Source: Mesorhabditis belari (taxonomy: Eukaryota; Nematoda; Chromadorea; Rhabditida; Rhabditidae). From it: a stretch of DNA of 64,000 nucleotides. Position numbers and translations under genes: made by a program. The stretch is from positions 2,773,533-2,837,532 of the forward strand of contig CAUEEP010000728.1 of assembly GCA_958450365.1 (NCBI GenBank), in the 5' to 3' direction. The notes below the pieces were generated by a model that was not told where the DNA came from, did no database searches, and saw nothing but the letters and a program-made list of their open reading frames with translations. Every line of letters starts with the position of its first letter. The stretch's first letter is position 1. Positions 42,963-55,830 of the stretch are shown here, piece by piece.

Positions 42963-43324
42963 CGTTTCATCGATTCATCGATTTTCAACGTTGCCTAACT
43001 AGGGAAAAGCTGACTTATAAGATAAAAATCAATGACTCTTCAAAACTGCTTTTTTGAAGGACTATATTTTGGTTTAAAAGCTGTTTCTTTAAGTCTCTTC
43101 ACGATTAAATTGTGCTTAAAAATGCTTAATGATTGAAGTCATCGCTTCAACACCAACTTTACCGCTCAGACTTTTGGTTTTAAAGTTTTGATGTTTTTTC
43201 TTAATTGTAGAGAAGTCGTGGAAACGGATCTGGTAGTGGAAATAGAAATCATTGAAGCATTCACATAGATCTGCTCAAATACTGTAGCAATGCTAGTCAA
43301 GAGTTCACCAATCTGGACTTCTTT

Positions 43325-43525
43325 GGCACTCGATCTAACTGCACTAGAACTAACTGCACTAGATCTAGTTGCATTAGGTCTAACTGCACTAGGTTTAATT
43401 GCACTAGGTCTAATTGCACCAGGTCTAATTGCACTAGGTCTAATTCCACTAGGTCTAATTCCACTAGGTCTAATTGCACTAGGTCTAATTGCACTAGGTC
43501 TAACTGCACTAGGTTTAATTGCAAT
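43325..43525. repeat. 15-bp tandem array (GCACTAGGTCTAATT)
   Basis: About 13 tandem units of GCACTAGGTCTAATT and variants. The Leu-rich frames on both strands are by-products. Confidence 0.95.
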
Positions 43526-44370
43526 AACAGTATGTTAAAAGTACTTCACTATCATAAAACTTTATCAAGCAAATACTGAACTTTATAAGAAATTAAGAAA
43601 TTTCTTGTTTGCCTAGAAATTTCAATATTTTTCTGCACAAATTTTTCATCATTTTATCCCCAAAACCAGTGGGTGGCTTTTATTTTGGTTAAATCGCAAA
43701 AAAAAGGAAAATCTTCTCAAGAAAAAGTCGGGATTATTAGAGGAGAAAAATGCGGGAAATCCCCTAAAGTCATCACTTTTTTTCACCGCAATCAAATCCT
43801 TTATCTTTTTATAAGTTTAACTTTTGTATTTTAACAGAAAAGATAGAGCTTGTCAGGATGAATTTATTGTAAAGGTAAAGAAAAAAAGCATTGAAATCAC
43901 ACAAAATCACACAGGCACTGCACACGTGAAGGATAAATCCTCTATGAAAAAAAGAAAAAGAGCGAGGAATAGAATTGAACAAAATTTACTGTAGGACTTT
44001 CAAATGTTATAGTAAATAGCTAAGTAAATAGTGCATAAAGTTCGATAAAAAGTTACTGTAAGACTCTCAAAGTTTACGGTAAAAGATGCGATAACTAAAA
44101 TCCGACAAAGGAGCACCGTAAGACTTTCACGGGGTTACGGTAGGTGAGTTTCCTCAAAATGACCTGAATTTTAAGGATTGGAGATGGATTGGAGAATTGG
44201 AGGTCGATTGGAGAATTGAAGATTCAAAAATTCGATTAATTCGATTTTAATTTGAGATTCCGAAAGTTTTAGACTGGCAAAAATTAAAAAAATAAAGCTC
44301 AGTAAATAGAAAATGTGAAAATTTACATAAATAATAAGCTTTAAATACTCATAAAACAGTTTTTAAACTT

Positions 44371-46531
44371 TTAAACAGTTTGTAAAGTATTCTGCAAGAT
44401 GCTGGCCAGTGTGGGCATTGTTGAGATGTTTAATTGCGAGAGGAGAGAGGGCTCGATTTGGAGCATTTGAAGGCCGGAATTTGGGGTGATTGGTGGGATG
44501 AGACTGGGAATTGTTGAATGATACGAGGGAAATGATGGAGATGAGATTGGAGATGGAGAGGAGTGGGGTGAATGGGTGGATGAGAGGGGAGAGAGGGGAG
44601 AACGATGGTCGGATGAGGAGAGATGCATCAGTGGGAATGGGGGGATACAGAGCAGCGATGACACGGAGTGAGAGGCCTGGAAATTGGAAGTTTTGGTTTT
44701 GATACGTGAAAACATTAAATTTGTTACCCTCTAGCAAGAGTTGAATTCTTAAAAAGTTCCCGGTGTTACAAGAGTGTGTTCTTTCCAAGTAATCGCTTTC
44801 CAAAAGGCGGTTTAAAGGGAAAACGAACGGAGCTGCAAGAGTACCAGTTGGGCGAGTGTTTTGCGTGCTTGTCTTTGAAACGATGAGTCCTAAGAAAGTG
44901 GCGGGTTCGACCCCCGGTCAAAGTAAATTCTTTGCCCTTTTGAATTTTGCCTTTTTGAAAATCCATTCATGATTTCACTCACCGATGTTGATGCCTCAAT
45001 TGGTGACGGAGATTTCTCAAGGAGTTCAACGGTGTTCATTGTGGAGAGATTCTTCTCAAAGAGTTTCGCGGCCAATGACGAGAATTCAATTCTTTCAGAT
45101 TCTTTCAGAATCAATGGTGAGAACGATTGAAAGACAAAGGGGAATTGTGCTGAAACAGCTGATGAGGATGGATGGCTGGGAAATGAGGGCAATGAAGGCT
45201 TCATTTCATCGTCCAGGCTCACCATCCGTTTCGCTACCGGCGCGAAGGCACTCTGGAAATAGGGTTTACGTTAAAAGAATATAGACTAGTAGAATAGCAT
45301 TTTTAAGTTTAAATTTTAAGGTTTGATTTAGCTATAATTTTCTGGATTCGTTTTCTGTTTAGTAATTAGTATTTCGGCTGTTAAGCTCACCGAAACGAGT
45401 GGTCCAGGATCGGATTTCTGCGTGATCAGCGTTTTCTTCGGGCGAACTGAAAAGTGAGATCGTTTTTAGCCAAAAAAAGGTTACAGAAATTGAAATCAAA
45501 AGTTTTAAGTGAACTTTTTATATTTTGTTGAAAATCTACTCACAAACGTCATCGATTTTCGTGCTTTGTCGCACGAGGACGCACATCTCGCAGACGCAAT
45601 TCGCGTACAAACATTCGCGACTGTGACGCTAAAAATCGACGATGACTTTGTAGAACCTTTGTAAACCAAAAGAGAACTTATTTTTTTTGGACTTTAGAAA
45701 TTCTTAAGACCAAAAAGAAAACTTATTTTTAAAAGTTCTTTTCTTGCAAAAGTTTCCCTCACCAACCTTTCTCATCCGAATGAGTCCATGATTTTTGCAA
45801 CGTTGACACGTGTACACGAAACCGTAAGGGACTTGTTGTTTCTAAAATTCTGTAATAAAAGAAAAACTTGAAAGTGTAATATAAGCTAATAAAATTGATC
45901 AACCTCTTGTTGATTGGCTCCAACGAGAACGGTGTTCGCTCTATACAATTTATCTTGATGTCTTCTCAATTTGATCTGCATGCTCATGATTTGACGACGA
46001 TTTCTTATCGCCTCACACTAAAAGAAACTTTATACTTTAATATTATCACAATATTACCGTTAACTGTAAGAGTTAGACTGTAATAGTACCCCTACTCCTT
46101 CGTACAGTCGGATAATCGCAAGTTTTTTTTTGTATTTCATTTTTTAAAGGGCCGGTACTCTTAAAAATTGTTTTTTTGATATCAAAAGATAGCCCTGAAT
46201 CTCAGCTATTTTTTGATATCTAAACGCAAATTGTAGCTTAAACCAGTGTCGAGAAAAACCCGTTCAAAGCTAGACTCCGCACCGTCATTATGAAGTGGGT
46301 TACAGTATTTACGGTCGTTTTTAAAAGCGATCAATGTTGTGCCTGAGCAAGGCTTTTGACCCAGTATTTTTAAATAACTTTTAAAAGCTTAACGACAAGT
46401 TGTTAAAAGTCAAATTCGATATTCAAAAGCACAAACCCGATCACAATGGCAATCTTTTCTCGGACATGTGTGTCCCTTTGTCTTCACGATGATTCCATGT
46501 TGACGGCACATTAGACAATGTCTAGCAACAT
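44371..46531 (-). CDS. transcription factor with two DM zinc-finger domains (mab-3/dmd-3-like)
   Basis: Doublesex/MAB-3-related nuclear protein, likely in sex-specific development. Minus-strand exons: 46531-46437, 46017-45904, 45841-45767, 45628-45544, 45446-45391, 45252-44983, 44676-44371; 333 residues plus a missing 5' exon (exon 1 here begins in phase 1). DM1: RHCLMCRQHGIIVKTKGHTC and CPRKDCHCDRCE, with the helix RNRRQIMSMQIKLRRHQ. DM2: YTCQRCKNHGLIRMRK joined to RHSRECLYANCVCEMCVLVR. All CCHC/HCCC zinc ligands are present in both. The rest is Ser/Pro-rich and ends at TAA. In C. elegans MAB-3 and DMD-3 carry two DM domains; which one this matches cannot be decided. A MITE (46056-46315) sits between the first two exons and a tRNA-like sequence (44838-44925) in the last intron. 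Confidence 0.9.
44838..44925 (+). pseudogene. tRNA-like sequence in DM gene intron (antisense to gene)
   Basis: The plus strand has a Ser-like loop TTTGAAA (TGA at the anticodon position), a long variable region and B box GGGTTCGACCCCC, but the acceptor ends do not pair. Probably a tRNA relic. Confidence 0.4.
46056..46315. mobile_element. MITE related to 14728-14994
   Basis: Same ends (ACCGT...TGTAATAGTACCCC and complement) and the same internal 'aaaattg...gatatcaaaagatagc' palindrome, more diverged. Lies in the intron between DM gene exons. Confidence 0.75.
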
Positions 46532-46783
46532 CTGAAAAATCTTATTGTAAGATCAGAATCCACTTTGATACAACGAAAATATTCTATAGAAAGAACATGA
46601 TTTTTATCTTAAAAATGACTGATACAATGAACTTTTTCAACGGTCCCTTTAGGTTCATTATATCGTAGTTTAACCGTATTTAAATGTTAGATTGCATTCT
46701 ATTCTACAAAAAGTAACTATTCTATAGTATAACTTATTTTATACTATAGTATAACATTCTATATTAGAATATACTAGACCTGC

Positions 46784-47191
46784 TTAACGAGTCCGGGCAA
46801 AATTTTCAGACAGTCTGCCTAGCTCTCCGATTTTTTACGGCCTAAAGCTTTTTCGAGCATGAAACCCCAGTTCCCCCGCAAGCCCTTATTTTAGGCTTCA
46901 TTTTGATACTAAACATGGCTAGGTTCGATTTTGTTATTCTTTAGATTTCGATCAATCTTTTGCCGGACTCGATATGCTTAACGAGTGCAGAAAATTTTTT
47001 GATCTAAAATGATCGGAATCTAAAGAATGGGAAAACAGAACTTAGCCATGTTTGGTATCAAAATGAAGCCTAAAATAAGGGCTTGCGGGGAAACTGGGTT
47101 TCATGCTCGAAAAAGCTTTAGGCAGTAAAAAAATCGAAGAGCGAGGCAGACTGTCTGAAAATTTTGTCCCGGACTCGTTAAGCAGGTCTAG
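46784..47191. mobile_element. 408-bp palindromic foldback element
   Basis: Ends CTAGACCTGCTTAACGAGTC and its complement; arms of almost 180 bases (both with 'aagcccttattttaggcttc' or its complement) around a central part that itself contains a third TGCTTAACGAGT. No coding capacity. About 250 bases upstream of the first recognised DM exon. Confidence 0.85.
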
Positions 47192-49858
47192 AATATTCTA
47201 TAGTATAATATTGAAATGTTTCTCCGGATACTGTAACGAATTTTCTTAGTAAACAGTAAGCGTAAAGTAAACAAAGTTTAAACAGTAAAAAGATATTCAC
47301 TCGATAATTATGTTACTTTAATGTCTCCAGTAAAGTACTGTGCACGTTTTATGCTAGTTATGGTGAAATGAATCAAAAAATATTGAGTTTAAAGTCACTA
47401 ATGTACTGTAATGTGAACACATTTTATACAAAAAAACATATAAAATCAATTTCTGATCTCTTAATTTAAATCAACATCAGATTTTTTTTTTTTGATTATT
47501 TTTGACTAATCTTTTACACTCTTTTCGAATTGAAAACATTTCCAAGAACTCTCAAGAAACCAGCACAAGAGTTTATGTTATTTTCAGCACCAGAGGTTTA
47601 TGTTCCTGATTTGGTACACTCAAAAAGAGTTTTTCGATCTTTGATAAAAAAGATTTACCATGGAACCGTGGAATGGAACAAGGTGGACCGGAACAAAGGG
47701 GGCCGTAGGGAACAAAAAGGGGGCCTAGGGCGGGCCGAGCAGGCCCCGGACCGCAGGCGAGCAATTGCAAATTCAAAAAACCCTTTACCTTTTCCGATTT
47801 TCCCGAAATCACAATCGTTGAAAATTTGAAACATTGGATCGACCAACATTTCTGAAAATAAGCAACGCTTTCAAGAAATTCAGATCCAAAAATATTTAAG
47901 AAGTAATTTGAATAATGAAAAAAATCAGGAAAAATCTCTTCCGGATTTCGTACATCTACAGTAGCCCGTGTAGTTTTGTGTGAATTGATTTTTGTCCCCG
48001 TTTTTGTCTCCCTCACTATGGCACCAACTTCTTTTTTGAAGCTAATCGGGATGAGAAACTTATCGTATTCAAATGAAAATCAATTTTTTTTTCTGGTTAC
48101 AAGAAAATGTTTTGTTCAAATGGAAATTAGTTTTTTTTTCTGGTAACGTAACTTTTCTAGAAACTATGATAATCTAATCTTTAACTGACAAGACAAGAAT
48201 AAGAATTGCATAGAAAAACAACATTGAAGAAGTGAATTGGTTAAGCAATCTTTTATGCTTTAGTAAGATGGTGATTTGCTGTTAGTTTACCGCTATAACA
48301 ATACTGATCCTGAATACTGAATACTTAGCTAATTTATTGTTAGTTGAAGCTTTAAGAAAAGCTATTATACTGCTTAATCAGCTAGGTTCTAGAGCTAGAA
48401 GTCCGAGTTTCTTTCCGATTTGTTAAAGGTTAAAGTTTAAAGTCTGACTAGAAGCTAGACCAGGCCAGACAAGGCTAGTCAAATCTTAATAGCTTCTGAC
48501 CTAGCCTCAGTGCCAGACTTGCTAGATTCTTTTGAAACAACTTTGTGCTTGAGAATGAAGCTAGATTTGAGCTATTGGATCATTTGCTCAATTATCAACA
48601 AACATCATTTCATCAATTCAAGAAAGATAAAGAATCAATAAAGCTTTGATTAAAGCAAGAGAATTAGAGAGTTTCTTCAAATGCATAGACTGAAACAAGA
48701 CTCTATTAGAAAGGGATCACAAAGCCCTAAAAATCTTCAGAAGTGAGATCCTCAACTAAACAAAATACCCGGCATTGATCCCCTTATATAGAATTTTTTG
48801 GTGAAAAACAAAACCCAACTTACAAAGATCACTTTATCACATAATTGGGGAGGATCTACGAGGGGAAGAAGTCACAGAAAACGTGTGTGTCAAAGATTTT
48901 CGCTTAGAAAAGAGGCGGTGATCTCCGCAAACCCCTCCCACTTTTGTGTCCCCTTTTCTCTTGCACCTGATCTCTTTCTTTGAAATGTTTAATCTCTAAA
49001 GAAAAAAAAAACCTTCACATACATAATGTACTGTATTGAAATGTGATTACTTTTTGTGGGGAAGTTTTTGCGGAGATCATTTTCCATCACTCACCTGTAG
49101 TTTCGAAAATTGGTTTAAGTGAAAGTGAAAGTGTTTCTAGGAAAATTTCTGTGTAATAATCGAGTACAAGATACGGTTTTTGATTGAAATCTGAAAAAAA
49201 GCTTACTCTTTGATATGTGGTGAATGTAAAGATGTCACAGTTAGGAGCAAAGTTCAATTGCTGAGAGATATCTGCGCGATAATGGGGCCCCTTCAATGGA
49301 TACGGTAGCTACTATTTGAATCTAATTGTTTTGACAAATCTCAACAAGTCAATGCCTCAATTCTAGCTCAAACTATTGTAGACAAAGATTTCAATAAGGA
49401 AAAGTTTTTCAGTTGCATGGTAGCAGCAGCGTAAACCGGCAGAGCATTCATTTTTCTCCATTTGCTCACGCTTTCCCAATTGTTAGTTTGTAGACTAAAC
49501 TTAAATTATTTTATTCATTCTATATTGTTTCTATAATTACTTTCGACAAACATTTCAATAAGCATTGCATAAGCCTAAGTATTGCTCATTATCGAAATCA
49601 TTTAGCTCTGTTGGTAAATTTTGAACTTGGAACATTCCTTGTTGAGACTTGAGTGTTTTTTTCAAACTAATGTGCTATGCGTAAATTATGCGTAATCCGT
49701 AAACCAATTTATTCTATTAAGCTGGAAAGAAAGTTCTCAAAAAAAGTTTGACTCGAATTTCTTCAAAAACGAATCCACCAATTCAAGAACGTTTTGTTCT
49801 ATTATTTACAAGTTAAGCTTGTAAATAAGTTAAATAAATGAATGAGGTGTTCGTCGGG

Positions 49859-49981
49859 TTGGTAAGTCGGTAAGTCAGTACAGGTAAGTCGGTAAGTCAG
49901 TACAGGTAAATCGGTAAGTCAGTACAGGTAAATCGGTAAGTCCGTACAGGTAAATCGGTAAGTCAGTACAGGTAAGTCGAC
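49859..49981 (+). repeat. 22-bp tandem repeat (GGTAAGTCAGTACAGGTAAA)
   Basis: About five units of 'ggtaagtcagtacaggtaaatc' with small variants. It resembles repeated splice-donor sequence by chance. Confidence 0.9.
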
Positions 49982-51092
49982 TCCAAGAAATTACTCGTAA
50001 AAAACAAATGAGTGCAGCTTTTCCCTTAAAATTTTCGAGATTTTTCAAAAAGGTATTATTTTCCAACTTAAATTCAGCTTACGAGAAAAACGATTTCTTA
50101 TGAGATAAAGCTATCATAAATGAGCAATACACTCTATAATCTTTATTTTTGGTCAAAAAGAATTTCTCTACAAAGAAGCTGTATTTCAAAAAATCATTTT
50201 TGACTCGCATGGGGATGCTTAACCGAGATGAATCTTTGTGGATTTATAACCGACAAGTACCAAACATTGTAATGTAGTAAAACGAGTCAAGTATCAAAAG
50301 CAAAAGGAGTACCACACACAAGAGTAGATGAATATCAGTATTCTTTTCATTTCAAATAAGCGAACTTTGAAAGCGAAAGGAGGCCAGTAAGTAAGAAGGA
50401 AATCTCTCTATCTCTTTACCATTTTTTTAATCAATTTTTCAGGATTTATTTAGTAGTTTTCTCATAAATTATCATATTTTAAATGCTAAATGAATAAGTA
50501 CATAGAACATTTCCTCAATCAACTCTTTCAATTAGTAAATTTAAAGTCGGTTATTTGAACTCAAATTGCAATAAACAATAAACAATTGCCTTCAAAACAT
50601 TTTAATCTATTAAGAAGAGATCTTTGTATTGATTCTTTTCTCACTTTGCTCTTCACAATGACTCTTCAAAAACATTGGCCAAAGTGTAGAATTTATGAGA
50701 AAAGAGAAACCCTTAAATAATCTGAAGATTTGAAGCTCTTTAATCAAAAATTTTCTTATTCAATGTTCACTCGAATATGTACGAGAAATTTTGTCAAATT
50801 AAGTGTTACTCCAAAATTTCTTTTCCAGGTTCATCGCTCACTGAATCTCTTGGGAGAAAATTAGGGAAAAATTGTCGACAATTGACTATTGTGATGATGG
50901 AAATGTACCGAGAAGTGGGGGAAAAGAAGAAAAGAAATGGGAAAAGGATCAAAGAAATAATGAGACTAAAGTTTGTGTAGAATGGTAAAAGTTGGTATTT
51001 GGTACAAAAGTGAGCAATGAATGTTCTCTGAAAAAGTCGACTGTTATCCAATTTCTATTGGAATGTCGAAAAACAAGAAATGAAAGAACTTG

Positions 51093-51176
51093 GAACCATG
51101 GGGGATTGAACCCACGATCTTTTCCACAAACTTCGGCCCAACAGCCAGATGCTCTACCACTGAGCTATTCAGTTGC
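51093..51176 (-). pseudogene. tRNA-like sequence (GTT at anticodon position)
   Basis: The minus strand has TAGCTCAGTGGTAGAGC (A box), loop CTGTTGG and B box GGGTTCAATCCCC, with an over-long variable region. The 5' and 3' acceptor strands do not pair. Confidence 0.45.
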
Positions 51177-51268
51177 TTAACTTGCCAAGAGAAAAAAGGT
51201 AACACAAGAGGGAAGAAGAAAGACCTCTCATCCCATGATAATGCTTGAGATGAGAGACGCCTCTTAAG

Positions 51269-51342
51269 CGGCTTGATAGCTCAGTGGTAGGGTGCCAGCC
51301 CAGTAAGCAGGAGGTCGAGGGTTCAATCCCCCTTGTCACCCT
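51269..51342 (+). pseudogene. tRNA-like sequence, head-to-head with the previous one
   Basis: The plus strand has TAGCTCAGTGGTAG (A box), loop CCAGTAA and B box GGGTTCAATCCCC, then TTTTTT. Acceptor and D stems do not close. About 90 bases from the minus-strand copy. Confidence 0.45.
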
Positions 51343-52722
51343 TTTTTCCCATTCATTTGTTTTTTATTCAAACACCAGAACCGATTGGAACATCCTGGTT
51401 GAAGTACTACTACTTGATTCTCATCTCGCTGGCTAACTTCTAGTCTACAATACACAATTCTCTCCTTAAACTGACTAGACAACTGTCTAAACTGTATCAT
51501 ACTTTGTGCTCAGAAAAATGGAAATGAAAATACACTTCGTTCCTGTTTCCTTTACGAGCAAAACGTCGTTGCAAGGCAAATACTCATTCTGATGCGCCAG
51601 AAAGAGTGTGTTTTGAGAAGCCTAACTGAAAATTTTCCAACTCAACTTTAGCCTAGAGCTTCTAAGAGCTCAAAGATCCACAAACATTCCTCCACTTGGT
51701 ACATCTCAATCTGAAACATTTTCCCATTTCCCCTTCCCCAAAGAAACCCTATAAAGTAATATTTTTCTTCAATTACCCACATTGCGTACATGTTTTTCCT
51801 GATCTCTGAACAAAAATCCAATTTTTCTCGTAGACTAATTATTTTCGTTTTTTCTCTTTTCTTCAGGTGTAAAGTTCATTTATTCAGACATTTTCCTAAT
51901 CTCTTTTCCAACTTCTTTACTTCTTTTTACCCCAAAAATCACAATGAATATAAAATAAAGCGTCATTTTTATAATAAAAATTGAAGATCTTAAAGATTAA
52001 GCTTCTTTCTCATAAAAAAAGTGATCAAACATTGGCAACTTTTGGCTAAAATTTGCCTAAAATCTAAGATCTAAGTCTAGTTGATGTCAGATTTTAGCAA
52101 AAACGAATAGATGTTTCAATTGAACTTTGGCTTAAATTTCAAACTTCTAAGAGGTTAAAGATCCATAAATATTCCTGAATGTATTTTGAATGTGAATTGA
52201 ATCGAAAATCAATAGAATACGCATTCTACTTAAAACTAAACACTTGCGATTATTAGATAACATTTGAAAGCTACGGATCCTGAAGATAGACTAAAAGGTT
52301 TCCGAGTTTCTCTAAAAGTTTAGACTGATTAAATCCAAGTTTCAATTGGTAACTGAATAAAATGAATAGCTTCAATCGATTCTTTGACCCCGAAAACCCC
52401 CAGGTACAAATTTACAGCTGAATATCTTTTTGTATTATCTACAAAGCAAAAGAAATCCCTATGCAAAAAGGATTTGAAGTGTTCTTTGTGCGTCAGCGTA
52501 ATCGCTCGCCGTCTGGCAAACCAGTCTGGCATAAGAGCTTCCCTATTTCGAATACCGAAAGCGGTGCGCACCGACTGAGCTTTCCCCGTGCTGGACGTTA
52601 CTATGCGATTTTTTTGGCGTTCACTATCCCCATCACTATGCCCAATTTGGCCCTAAAATTTTTAGCGCTTTGTTATTCTCGGAAGCGATAAAGTAACGGC
52701 GGTTGACAGACAAGAGGAATTA

Positions 52723-52896
52723 CAGTCGAACCTCTCTATAACGAACCTCGATATAACGTAAACCTCTCTATAACGTAAGGCGTGACCGGTCCCGGCCGAC
52801 GTTAAGCTATATAAAACGGCACTCTATATAACGTAAACCTCTATATAACGTAAGCTATAGCCGTCCCGTGAGTTACGTTATAGAGAGGTTCGACTG
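52723..52896. mobile_element. pogo/Tigger-type MITE, TA-flanked
   Basis: 174 bp between TA dinucleotides, with 22-bp inverted ends CAGTCGAACCTCTCTATAAC / its complement and internal repeats of CTCTATATAACGTAA. A classic pogo/Tigger non-autonomous element. Confidence 0.9.
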
Positions 52897-54211
52897 TATT
52901 TAGAAATCACAATATCGAAATTCGAAATTTGTTAGGATTTTGTTTATTCTTAGAATCAAGGGAAATCAAAGAAGTGTCAGCTATAAGTAGCCGCCAGCCT
53001 TCAAAAACACAAGGTACTTATGCTTTACACAAATTCGAGCTATTTTTAGTCTTCATCACTTTCCATTTTTGGAGTAAACTCTTCGAATTAGCCCATCAAG
53101 ATATCCAGAAATGATTTTCGCAAATTTTCCCCGCAAAACACCTCCATCAGGCTTATCCTTTTTCTTTTCACTTAAAACTTTTTCAAAAAAGGTCTTATTG
53201 GTTGACTGTGTGGGTGGATGGATCAATCACATTTCCGGCTTTTGGCTTAACATTTTCTGAAAACGGAAACCGATTGACGCAAATGGTAACAGAATTAAAG
53301 CAAGAGTACGGTATTTTCTCGAGATTTCAATGGAAATCGTTTACTTTCAAATTACCACAAATTAGACGAGCCATGTGGCTATCACAAATGCTTTGGCTCA
53401 TTGTATACACATGTACAAACTGTATGGATGGGCAAAGTGTTTGAAATTTGATCGCTTAGAATTCGAATTTAGTTTTGAGGGATCGAAAAAAATCTGGTCA
53501 ACTACCCAGCCAGCCCAAAAACCAAAAACTTTAGCGTACCGAAGCAATTAGATTTTGTTGAGCTTGGAGAAATAATTATTTGCATAATTTTGAGCAAATA
53601 ATTCTTTATTCAAATAAATGAATCAAATTCTAAAATGCGCTTTCTTTTTGTTTGAAGACATCATTATTTTGCAAGCATTTTCATTTTTGTTTGAATTTTT
53701 TAAGTCGATTATTTAATTAATTGAAAGTTGCTTGTTTGTTTACTTTGTTTGCTTTGTTTTCTATTATTTAATCGATCGGTTAAACAATGTTTTTATTTTA
53801 GATAACAAGAGCAAAAGAAGAAAAAGAAGAAGAAATAGAAAGCGGCGCAACAAAAGGGCAGTTTGTTTTCTCTGTATATTTTTCGTAATTGAAATTTACT
53901 AGGGTTTAAATGAAAGCTTTAAAGCTTTTTCACAGCTCTGTGCTTTGTGCTCTCTCAAACGCAACCTCTCTAGCACATTAGTCTCTCGCTCGTGGGAATC
54001 TTTGCAAAGAAATGAGTCGAAATGAGCCGAAGAGTTGGATCTGTGTTTTGTGCTTTCACAAACACACACCTTTTGGCATAAAAAAACTAATAAATCTGTG
54101 CTCCTTACCCTAATATAAAATCAAAAACAATTCAAATGCATAGTATTTTTGTGGTTTTTTTATTTTTAAACTAATTTTGTCTCTGAAATTTTTAAGGCTT
54201 TAAGGCTTTAA

Positions 54212-54268
54212 CTTTAATGTACTGTAATGTACTGTAATGTACTGTAATGTACTGTAATGTACTGTAAT
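54212..54268 (+). repeat. GTACTGTAAT decamer repeat
   Basis: Five tandem units of GTACTGTAAT. Confidence 0.9.
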
Positions 54269-54826
54269 TGTTTCTTTTGATTCTATCAGCAACTTTTAAC
54301 ACTCATTAGTATTTTGTTTTATCTAAAAACACATAAACAATTCTTTTAAAAAGACTAGTAAGATCTCTGGAAAAAAAATGATTGCAAAAACAGGTGAATT
54401 GAGAAGAAATGGAAAGAAAAGATAATGCAAAATAGTGGGTTGAAGTTGAGAGAAATTCTCGGGAAAGGACGGAATTTTCGGTGTAATTAGAGGCCAAAAA
54501 AGAAAGCAAAAGAAAACGGAAAATGATTGAATTTTCTGTAGGAAAAGCTCAACATGTATGCGTATAATTTTTAATCGAAAAAATTGAGAAGAAAAAGCGG
54601 AAAGAGACTGAAAAAAACATGATTGTTTATTTTTGGAAAATCCGAAAAAATTGATGGCTATCTTTTTTGAAGAATAAGAAACTGGGGATTAGGAGGGATT
54701 ATGTAGTTGACTTTAGGTAAATGACTGACTGACTTTAGTTGACTTTTCGTGAATTGTCGATTCTTCGTTTACCATTTGGATTCTCGGATCGATCTGGGGG
54801 CAAGAAAAACCCCCAATATACAGCTA

Positions 54827-55058
54827 CACTACTGGACAATGAAATATCATATTTGCAAAACGATCGTCACTTTCGCGCGTCTGTAACTCCCTTGTCTTTG
54901 AGTTTAAACTATTGGTGTTATATATTTTCTGAAAGCTCTTTTCAAGGGCTACACAATGGTAATATTAATATTTAGAAATACGATAAAGACAAGGGAGTTC
55001 CAGACGCGCGAAAGTGACGATCTTTTTTCAAATATGATATTTCATTGTCCAGTGCTGT
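54827..55058. mobile_element. Tc1-type MITE, TA-flanked
   Basis: 232 bp, inverted ends CACTACTGGACAATGAAATA and CAGCACTGGACAATGAAATA read inward, plus an inner inverted block 'tcactttcgcgcgtctg'. No coding capacity. Confidence 0.9.
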
Positions 55059-55500
55059 ACTTGATTCCATTGATTAGTCTTAATTTGACTATTTTTTCAT
55101 AAAAGCTTTGAACCAAGAACTAAATTGTCGAGTAGTGTATCTGCCTTTTCCGTGTCTTCACATTTTTGTTATCGTCATCGAGTTCTAAAGCATTTTTCAG
55201 ACAATTTTTTTTACCTTTAAAGTGTCCCCTAAACTCTAGTTGAATACTTTTTAATTTTAAGGAAAAATTCAGCCGAATGGGGCAGCTACGAAAGCTACGA
55301 AGCTGCGTAGATTGCGTAGCTTTTTTTTGTAGCTGCCTTTTGTTTGAAATTTCTCAAAAAAAAAACTCGATATTCAGCTGAGTTCAATGTAAACTTTCAT
55401 GCCGTATCTTTAGAAATCTTTAAGTTTTCTATAGTAATAGTTGTTAGGCGATAACTATTTGAGTTACTGTACTGTAGAAACTTGAGTACGGTAGACAGTA

Positions 55501-55830
55501 GAGTGTGTTCCTCGCGAGTAATGTGTTTTTTTAAAAACGCACACTTAGGAAAAATTACCATACTTTTAGCGAAAATTACCGCAAAAAATTGGCGCAAAAA
55601 ATCACAAGCGCCGCCTTATATAGGACTCTTTTTAACGATATTCAGCCGTTTAACTGATTTGGTGGGAAATTCCCTTCACAAGTAAAGATATTCAATTTAC
55701 TCGACGTGTAAAGAGGATTACTCGTAGTTACTCGACCAAAAAACGCTGATTAATCGAGTAATTTGATTAATCGAGTAATTACTCATGCAAATTTGACTCG
55801 ACTAATTACTTACTCCCGAGGAACACACTC
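55501..55830. mobile_element. 330-bp foldback element
   Basis: Inverted ends GAGTGTGTTCCTCGCGAGTA / its near complement. The right half is filled with GTAATTACTC/GATTAATCGAGTAA short inverted repeats. Confidence 0.75.

Larger units (their letters stand above)
40411..44370. other. region between His-rich gene and DM gene
   Basis: Holds an AAGCAAGACAAAGC short repeat after 40425, inverted copies of the His-rich exon (41140-41815), a dead pogo transposase (41903-42962) and a 15-bp tandem array (43325-43525). 40480-41050 and 43530-44370 show nothing recognisable. Confidence 0.5.

Noticed and set aside
43290..43538. Leu-rich frames on both strands
   Set aside because: By-product of the 15-bp tandem array.
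47573..48016. 147-codon minus-strand frame
   Set aside because: Crosses a low-complexity GC-rich patch, has no family resemblance and does not provide a fitting first exon for the DM gene.
49087..49296. Minus-strand open frame with protein-like text
   Set aside because: Begins at TTG after a stop, without ATG or a good acceptor. Its phase could fit the DM gene but nothing else supports that.
49859..49981. CRISPR-like array
   Set aside because: Direct tandem units without spacers in a eukaryotic genome; an ordinary minisatellite.
53202..53444. 80-codon plus-strand frame
   Set aside because: No start context, no splice chain, no recognisable domain.
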